Below are positions 57,632 to 64,000 of a stretch of 64,000 bases of DNA, in pieces. Made by a program: the position numbers and the translations under genes. The stretch is from Neckera pumila (taxonomy: Eukaryota; Streptophyta; Bryopsida; Hypnales; Neckeraceae): assembly GCA_963969595.1 (NCBI GenBank), contig OZ018413.1, forward strand, positions 12,699,711 to 12,763,710, in the 5' to 3' direction. How positions within the stretch are numbered: position 1 is the stretch's first letter; each line of letters starts with the position of its first letter. Below the pieces are notes generated by a model that was not told where the DNA came from, did not search any database, and worked only from the letters and a program-made list of their open reading frames with translations.

Positions 57632-58500
57632 GATCTCAGGCTTGCTGCGTACGTCTTCTGACCTGAAGCCATTTACCCAACCCGCAAAGATCTTGAAAAG
57701 AACTTGTGAGTAAACCTACACAGGCTAAGTACTTGTCAATTACCCACAGGCCACAGCTACTGTACCTCCAACAGGACCAAAGCAAGTCTCCTTCAATTCC
57801 GCTTGCCCAGCAAGTTACCGAGACTCACCACAATTTTAGCCTTTGCAATGGTGCGCATTAGTTGCTGGGGCTGAGTGAAGTTTGGTGTTCCGGCAGTGAT
57901 TCATGAACTGTGACTGATGTGGCGGAAGAACTGTTACAATTCTCTTCTTGTGCAATTGCTTCTTCTTGCGCCGTTCAGGATTTTGTTGCTGACTATGGTT
58001 TTTCCATTCCCTCAAGGAGTATTGTGTTTAGTATACTCGCGGAGGGTTGAAAATCGCATGCAGAAGGTTGCACAAAGCGAGCTTCACTCTATATGCTTGT
58101 GTTGCCAGTGCAACTAGATCTCGAGTCCTGGAGACCTGGTAATTGTTACAAATTATGTTTTTATCTTCCTTCTCACTTTTGCACTTGTTGCCGGGCATTT
58201 CTGAACACAAGTCTGTACAGATTTGGGGTTTCAATCATTGTTCTGCTCTGGTTGGTTCCTTGTCAATTTTATGTTCAATGACAATAGAATATCCATAACC
58301 CGTTGTTGAGTTTTCAACACTCACATGGCACCGTCCCATTGGCAACCCATCACCATTGCCATTACAAGTTGTAACTCATAACCTTCTCTCCTTTCAACTT
58401 GCTTCCTACCCCCCTGGATCATGAAGAAAAAAAGGTTGTGACTGAAAAGTGAACAACCGGTTATGTCCAATAACCTACTCACCGCTACCGCGGCTCGTCG
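57632..58500. other. Intergenic, no gene recognised
   Basis: A 66-codon plus-strand frame from ATG at 57917 begins with a hydrophobic stretch, but no family was recognised. Base composition is more balanced than in the MITE regions. Confidence 0.35.
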
Positions 58501-58504
58501 GTTA

Positions 58505-58866
58505 TCTTATACATATTTGGGAAGTTTTTAAAGATTCAAGTTGGAATGAAAACTAGACATAGTAGGCTTCATTTCATTAGTTGTGGTCAATTTTAAAAAA
58601 GATCATTTTTGTGCCTGAAATTTAAATAGAGAGCATGATGCCTAAATTGCCAAAATACACTACTAGATGGTCCATAAATTCAAATAATTCCACCATATTT
58701 CTTCAATTGTTTTGTTTCAAGCAGTATTTGACCCCACTTTGAGGTGCTCCTCAAGGTTTGTGTCAACATTGATAGCATTGACACAAGTATCTAGACCAAT
58801 AGTGAATGAAATCAAGGTTTTCATTCGTCTAAAAGGACGTTGTTGGTCCTTGTAGGCGTTACAGGG
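58505..58866. mobile_element. TTAA-type MITE, family B, right-end fragment
   Basis: The stretch AAGTTGGAATGAAAACTAGA through CTTCATTTCATTAGTTGTGG matches the interior of family B. It ends CGTTACAGGG followed by TTAA (58867-58870). The left part is missing. Confidence 0.5.
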
Positions 58867-58870
58867 TTAA

Positions 58871-59938
58871 GAAGTTTCTCTGAATTGTTGATATGTTGTG
58901 ATGTGCATGCTGTTGTAGGGGCCTATTTGCTTGGATATACGGAACCTCAGATGAATATTTACTCGCTTTATAAGAGAATCTTCTTTTGACACAAGAATGG
59001 ACAGTTCTACAATTACCCAGAGTTTTTTTCTCTTGATTTTAGGGTGAATGCAAGAAAGACCAGTACTATTTGATGTCACAATGGAAGTGACAAAGTTGTG
59101 AACAGCCATAACTTTTGGGGGGTCAAGCCAATGTGCTTGAAATTTTTACAGAAGATGACAAACTTTATAGTGATTAGAGCCCTTATTTTTTAGAAATTTA
59201 GAAAAATATTTTGCTAATTAATTTTGAATTTAACTAATTTGTGACATTTTGTAGTTTAGGGTTTTTTAGTACTAGGGAGCATCCAAATTTAATGATCTAG
59301 AGCTGAAATTTCTATGGTGTATTTCCATAGTAGGAATTCACGTTTCCACCAAAGGATATTCAAAAATATTTTATTTTATGTCCTCCACATGCGTACTAAC
59401 GGGGCTCTATTGCGCGCTTATTTTTGAACATTGAAGATGGTTTTAAGATCATTCTTTTAGTGAAATTTCTTCACCATAAAGTTCTCCCAAATTGATGATT
59501 TTTAGTTTTTTTTTAAAATTGATTTTCTATTTTTTACAACTTAAAATGTGAAAGTACCTATTTTCATGACATTTTGCACTTTTCATGAGATTTTCTAGTT
59601 CTTCTACCTAGAGAATTTTTCTATGCTTTTCCTTCCTAGGATACCTTCTTCTTAAAGATATATACATGAAATATATTTTTTTGATTTTTTTAAAGTTGAT
59701 TTTCTAATTATAAAGTACTCTCGAAGAATCTTCGTAATTACATATGAAATCATCTAATTTGAGTATCATGAGCTGAACGGGACTCAATCACCACACTAAT
59801 TATAATGGCGGAATTGCACAATGTTGGCGGTTCAAAAAACTTAGAGAACTAAGAAAATTTTGAACAAAATAGGAACGCTGCAAGAGTTGATGAGGTCAAT
59901 TTGAAGGGAATGGATTGCAAGAGCTAAACTGAAACATT
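58871..59938. other. Intergenic, AT-rich, no feature recognised
   Basis: No gene or clear repeat was seen. The last 150 bp or so may hold the promoter of the TPR-CHAT-like gene. Confidence 0.4.
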
Positions 59939-60503
59939 ATGTACGCATGGTTGAGAAGTAGAAGAGAGCGAAAATCTCACATCTTCTACAAAATGGCATT
60001 AATAGTGAAATGCGCTAATTTGATTAGTATGAAGTTCTCACTAATTTCGTGGATGCCCTTCTCTGGAATTCCAGTTGGTTCAATCCTTGGTTGGTTTGGA
60101 GCACCATTTATTGAAGCTGTCGTTTCCCATTCAACTGGAGTTTCGGAAACACAGCGCTCTGGGATGTCTGTACAACCTAGATGGATTGGGAAAATGCCAT
60201 ATTTCATTTTGAGTGATGTCTCGAGATCATGGAGACTGTGCCAAGAAAAAGAGTGGCAACATTTAAGCAAATGGCAAAGATTAAGAGGGGAAACGTCCTC
60301 AGGGCCAACCAAAAACTTGAACTTGAACTTGAACGGAGCCGGAGAGCTCTCAACTCTTGTGACTGGCTGAGGCAATGGGTCATCCTCCCTCTCGCGGACC
60401 TTTATCACATGAAGAAGCAATACAAGACAGCGTTTGATTTACGGCTTTGTTTGCAAGATGCAGTTCAATGTGCTGAGATTGCCGACCATAAGTCGAAGAT
60501 GGA

Positions 60504-61772
60504 CACTACAACAGAAAGCAATGATTGCAACACACTAGCAACGCATTTGCAATGGTTTTGCAATGAAAGAATGTGTAACGGAACTTAGTTTGGAACTCAA
60601 AAAAGAAATAATGCATTGCAAAACCATTGCAAAGTTGTGATTAATTCAATATAAAAGTATTGGACATTGAATCCATGCTATTGCATTTCTAAATTGTTGC
60701 AAATTCATAAAACTTAAAATGCAAAATCATAAAAAAAATGTAATTGTTGTGTGTAGAAGTCATTGCAAAATCATTACAAAGTCACTGCAAAACCATTGCA
60801 AAACCATTAAAATTAAAAATTAAAAAATTAAAAAATTCTGCCCACCCCCAGCAACCCAACCCGCCCCCAATGGGCAGCTTAATCAACCTCTCAACCCCCG
60901 GTCAGCCCAACCAAACCACACACCCCTGGGCAGCCAATCCAAACCACACACACCTGGGCAGCCAATCCAAACCACAGACACCTGGGCAGCCAATCCAAAC
61001 CACCACCTCAACCAAATCCTCCCCCTCAAAGAATTGAACCTTGCACCTCATGCATGAGGTGCAAGGTCTGATGACTAGTACACCATTCAAAATTACAAGT
61101 GACTTTAAAGGGACACGGTTTTGATTTATTTGATTTCTGTTTCTCATTAGTTGTAAAATCAGCAGACTTTGGAGGTCATTTTGGCGTAGTATAAAAACTT
61201 TTTTTGTAAAACTTTGAACTAAGAAAAGTTGGGAAGTAAAGTAATCTTTCATCTCCAAAAAATCATTTCAGATTTCAAGTCTCCAATCAAAGGTTATGGA
61301 CATAATTCAAAGAGGTGTTTAAAAATGTCAAAGAAAATGTTCATTCCAACCCCTCTCTCAAATTTGTTCATGACTTTTGATCGGAGACTTGAAATACCAA
61401 ACGGGTTTTTGGTGATGAAGTTTCATTTCATTTACCAACTTTTTTTAATTCAAAGATTTTTGAAATTTTTTTTCCTACTATGCCAAAATGGCCACCAAAG
61501 TCTGCTGAGACTAAAAATCACCAAATTATGATTCCATTGCAAAACCATTGCAAACACAGTGCAATACTATAATTTAAAGCATTACAAAATTGATAAAACA
61601 AACTTGCATGCAAGGCAAAACCATTGCAAACACAATGCAATACTTTATATTAAACATTGCAAACACAATGCAATATTTTATATTAAACCATTGCAAAGTC
61701 ATTGAAACAAAATTTGTGGGCATTGCAAAACCATTGCAAAAAGTATTGCAAACGCTGCATTCTCTTGTAGTG
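60504..61772. mobile_element. CACTA-type (CMC/EnSpm) MITE inserted in a coding exon (1269 bp)
   Basis: The left end is CACTACAACAGAAAGCA; the right end, inverted, is CACTACAAGAGAATGCA. GGA flanks both sides (60501-60503 and 61773-61775), the 3-bp duplication expected for CACTA elements. Subterminal repeats of TTGCAATGGTTTTGCA and its inverse crowd both ends, like transposase-binding sites. Removing the element and one GGA joins the flanking codons into one open frame (KSKM then ELENYIFYKAYA), so it landed inside an exon. It has no transposase. Confidence 0.93.
60925..61008. repeat. 28-bp minisatellite, three units, inside the CACTA MITE
   Basis: CCTGGGCAGCCAATCCAAAC recurs at 60925, 60953 and 60981, exactly 28 bp apart. 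It adds a C-rich core to an otherwise AT-rich element. Confidence 0.85.
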
Positions 61773-64000
61773 GGAATTGGAAAATTACATATTTTACAAA
61801 GCATATGCTACAATGTATCAGTGCGCCATCTCTGACTCTTTTATTGATTCCAGATTGAAGATCTTTGTTATCAAGAGTGTTTTGGGAATGCTAGGGCTGA
61901 TGGATGATTGGTCTATGGAGTGCTTTCAACTGATGTGCAGGTACTCGAACGCAATAAGCTATAGTAAGGATTGCCTTCGATTGATTCGGGAAAATCCCAA
62001 CCTAGAAGGATTGGAAAATCCTCAGGATGTCAGACTTGGATTTAAAGATAATGTAAAGATTGCTGATTTGTATGCCATATTGCTTCTCGAAGCCGTTGAA
62101 TCCCGGAGACAACCAATCAAGGGATTCGGCCAAGATGAGAACTATCTACATGCAGTGAAGTACTATAGGAAGTGCCTCCGTCAGCTATCGATGAGCCTGA
62201 TATTTGGCCATTTCCATAGGGACTTCATTACTGCTTTAAATGTGAACCTCTTGCTTGTGTATTTCACGACATGATCTCAGTACAATACATACCTCAAGTC
62301 CTGCAGGCAAAGATTGCTCACAAATCTAGGATCCTACGATGACAACAAGAGCAGCATACAAGATCAAGATGAAGCTCGGCGCCAGGCCCTCATTCAGGAC
62401 TATCTTGTGGAGATGAAAACTTTTCTTGAGTGGCGTTGGAAGCTACCCATTTAAAAACTCGGTGAACGGACAATATGGCAATTTACTCATTCCTTGCGCA
62501 CCATGGGCAGGAAACAATACACCGAAGGTTGGATTGAGTGGTTGGAGCATCATAAGGGCTTGTATGCGATATTGCAATATTACCATGCGAGAACAGTGTT
62601 GACATCGTCTCTCCCGGGAAACTCGTTCTATACAAAGAGAGAAGGACTTGCCTCTCAGTGGAACGCATTCCTGTTTGCTGAAGGCGAGCGCACACGGGTT
62701 ATGATGTACCAGCTTGAAATACACTGGTGCAAGTCCTTGGGGCCTTCTTTACCGCAATGGGGTCTTGACGCCCACGACAGCGATGCTTTGAAATATGTCA
62801 AAGAGAGTTGTTGCGCTCTACTTGCTAGAGAATCTGTTGTGTTTGTGCAATACAGTCCCTATGAGTATTCGCCGCTCTTTAGTCAATCTCCATCTGAAAC
62901 TCAATCAAGTTTTTCCCATAAGTATTTTATATATGTTATCATGATCGACGAGGTATTACTAATAGTTCTACTCTCAAATTGCAATCAGACGTGTACTTAG
63001 CCAAAGGATAATTAGCTATAAATTACATTACTGTACGATTTGTTGCATTATGGTTACACCTTTTGCAATTTTTTTTTTTGTTAAAATTGACCTTGGAATG
63101 TTCAGGATGGCTGCCAATTGTTCACAGAAATCACGAAGCCCTTGGACCAGGATGGTCGTATAAGAAAATCCAAACGGCTCACGCTAGAGAAAAGACTCAA
63201 TCATCTATATGAATATCTGGCATACAAACAACGACACCCGGCGGACAAGGAAATTTGCCAAGACAAAGAAAACAGACGTCTTTGCAAAAATTTGACCATC
63301 ACCAGTGATGAGTCCATGAACGAGTATTTGGAGTTCCTGTTCGCGCATTACTGGGGCTAGTTGCATACCATCTGGAGAAGATGAAGCCTGGAGACAACTT
63401 AGTGCTTTCTCCAAGTGAGGTACAATGGCATATTTTGCAACTTTGAAGCAGTTCTAATGTGCATGTAGTTAGTATATTTGATCAAATAATTCCCCAAATG
63501 CTTGAAATTAGTAATTTGAGTTTAAGAGCTTGATGTGAAAAGCCTTTTAATCCAGCCTTCAATATACTGTCGGAGATATTTGTAGATTCCTAACCTAGTT
63601 CTCACATCCTGCAAACTGTGTGACTGACGTGCAGTATGTAGCTGCTCACCCGCATGCCGTTTGCCGCATTTTGGAATCCAAAGGACCACAAATATCTCAT
63701 TGATAGCCACGCCATCGTTGTTGCCCCCTCGCTGAACACAATAAGAAAACGTCGTTTTTATGACGTTAGAAGGAAACGTTCATGTCAGGTTGAAAAAGGA
63801 TGTAGTCACAGAAGCTTTGTCCCTGAAACGCAGAATTTTGAGAGATGTTCTTGGGAACAGGCAGATGTCCATTGACAAACGATTTAATGTTGCAAAAAAC
63901 GTGCATGGTTTGAAGGACATTTTGGAAAATGATTCAGCGTTATAGAAGACATTATGCACAGGAGATGAAAGCCACATGGACCGCTGTTTGGTCAATGCAT

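Larger units (their letters stand above)
59939..64000 (+). pseudogene. TPR-CHAT-like protein gene, disrupted, runs off the right edge
   Basis: Excluding the inserted element at 60504-61772, one frame runs from about 60229 to 63360. A 153-bp intron is seen (donor GAG/GTATTA at 62953, acceptor TTCAG ending 63105). The N-terminal part is basic and helical. Then come helical hairpin-like segments with TPR character (LADLYHMKKQYKTAFDL, AISYSKDCLRLIRENP, NYLHAVKYYRKCLRQL, EWLEHHKGLYAILQYYHART). The C-terminal part has ARESVVFVQYSPYE, HLEKMKPGDNLVLSPS and MPFAAFWNP followed by KYLIDSHAIVVAPSL, which match the start of a CHAT (caspase-like) domain. The catalytic His and Cys would lie beyond or in damaged sequence. 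In-frame stops at 62272 and 62452, a frameshift near 63350 and a stop near 63637 suggest a pseudogene. The 59939-60228 segment is in another frame and may be an upstream exon. The CHAT call is inference from short motifs. Confidence 0.6.

Noticed and set aside
57917..58117. 66-codon ORF with a hydrophobic N-terminus that could be a small secreted protein
   Set aside because: No family resemblance, no clear leader or conserved Cys pattern, and similar frames occur by chance here.
59986..60420. Minus-strand ORF of 144 codons
   Set aside because: It overlaps plus-strand sequence that joins the TPR-CHAT-like frame; no domain is seen on the minus strand.
60744..61037. Pro/Gln/Thr-rich ORF of 97 codons
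   Set aside because: It is produced by the 28-bp minisatellite inside the CACTA MITE.
1..64000. CRISPR arrays, bacterial operons, rRNA or tRNA genes
   Set aside because: None were seen. Spliced genes, plant-type domains and LTR/MITE content show a eukaryotic nuclear locus, and no cloverleaf or rRNA core sequence was found by eye.

Overview
The window is nuclear DNA of a land plant. It carries an ethylene receptor with plant-type introns, a phytol/farnesol kinase, a chromovirus-type Ty3/Gypsy retrotransposon and many miniature transposons, in AT-rich intergenic sequence. A cyanovirin-N-homology (CVNH) lectin gene is also present; this family is known from ferns and liverworts. Together with the long repeat-filled intergenic space, that points to a fern or another seed-free land plant. 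The species cannot be named from the sequence.

Layout. 1-6.6 kb: two convincing minus-strand genes, the 5' part of an ETR1-type ethylene receptor (runs off the left edge) and a complete six-exon phytol kinase-like gene (VTE5/FOLK family), with one unrecognised ORF between them. 6.6-8.4 kb: AT-rich DNA with an array of alternating inverted repeats. 8.47-14.3 kb: two decayed, convergent genes. The plus-strand one has a coiled coil and a RING/PHD-like zinc finger. The minus-strand one has a coiled coil and then a DDE-transposase-like core whose order and spacing resemble RAG1/Transib; the inferred catalytic Glu codon is now a stop. 14.3-28.5 kb: AT-rich and nearly featureless apart from a tandem repeat and a TTAA-flanked MITE. 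28.5-34.7 kb: one decayed chromovirus with 415-bp LTRs and a predicted self-priming site. 34.7-48 kb: mostly AT-rich, with a TA-flanked MITE, a second TTAA-flanked MITE, an 1834-bp solo LTR with perfect 5-bp target duplications and a palindrome-rich U3, and the CVNH gene. 48.5-59 kb: a tangle of nested MITEs (piggyBac-like with TTAA, mariner/Stowaway-like with TA, Harbinger/Tourist-like with TTA), several hairpins and a partial segmental duplication from which the order of insertions can be read. 59.9-64 kb: a TPR-CHAT-like protein gene on the plus strand, cut by a 1269-bp CACTA-type MITE within a coding exon and damaged by stops and frameshifts. It runs off the right edge.

The genes do not form a pathway. 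The ethylene receptor (hormone sensing at the ER), phytol kinase (chlorophyll-phytol salvage toward tocopherol) and CVNH lectin (secreted sugar binding) are independent single-copy genes in a transposon-dominated landscape. The items most worth following up are the RAG1/Transib-like two-gene relic, the self-priming chromovirus, the TPR-CHAT gene with its insertion, and the nested MITE stack. All calls rest on reading the sequence and on family knowledge; no database search was run.
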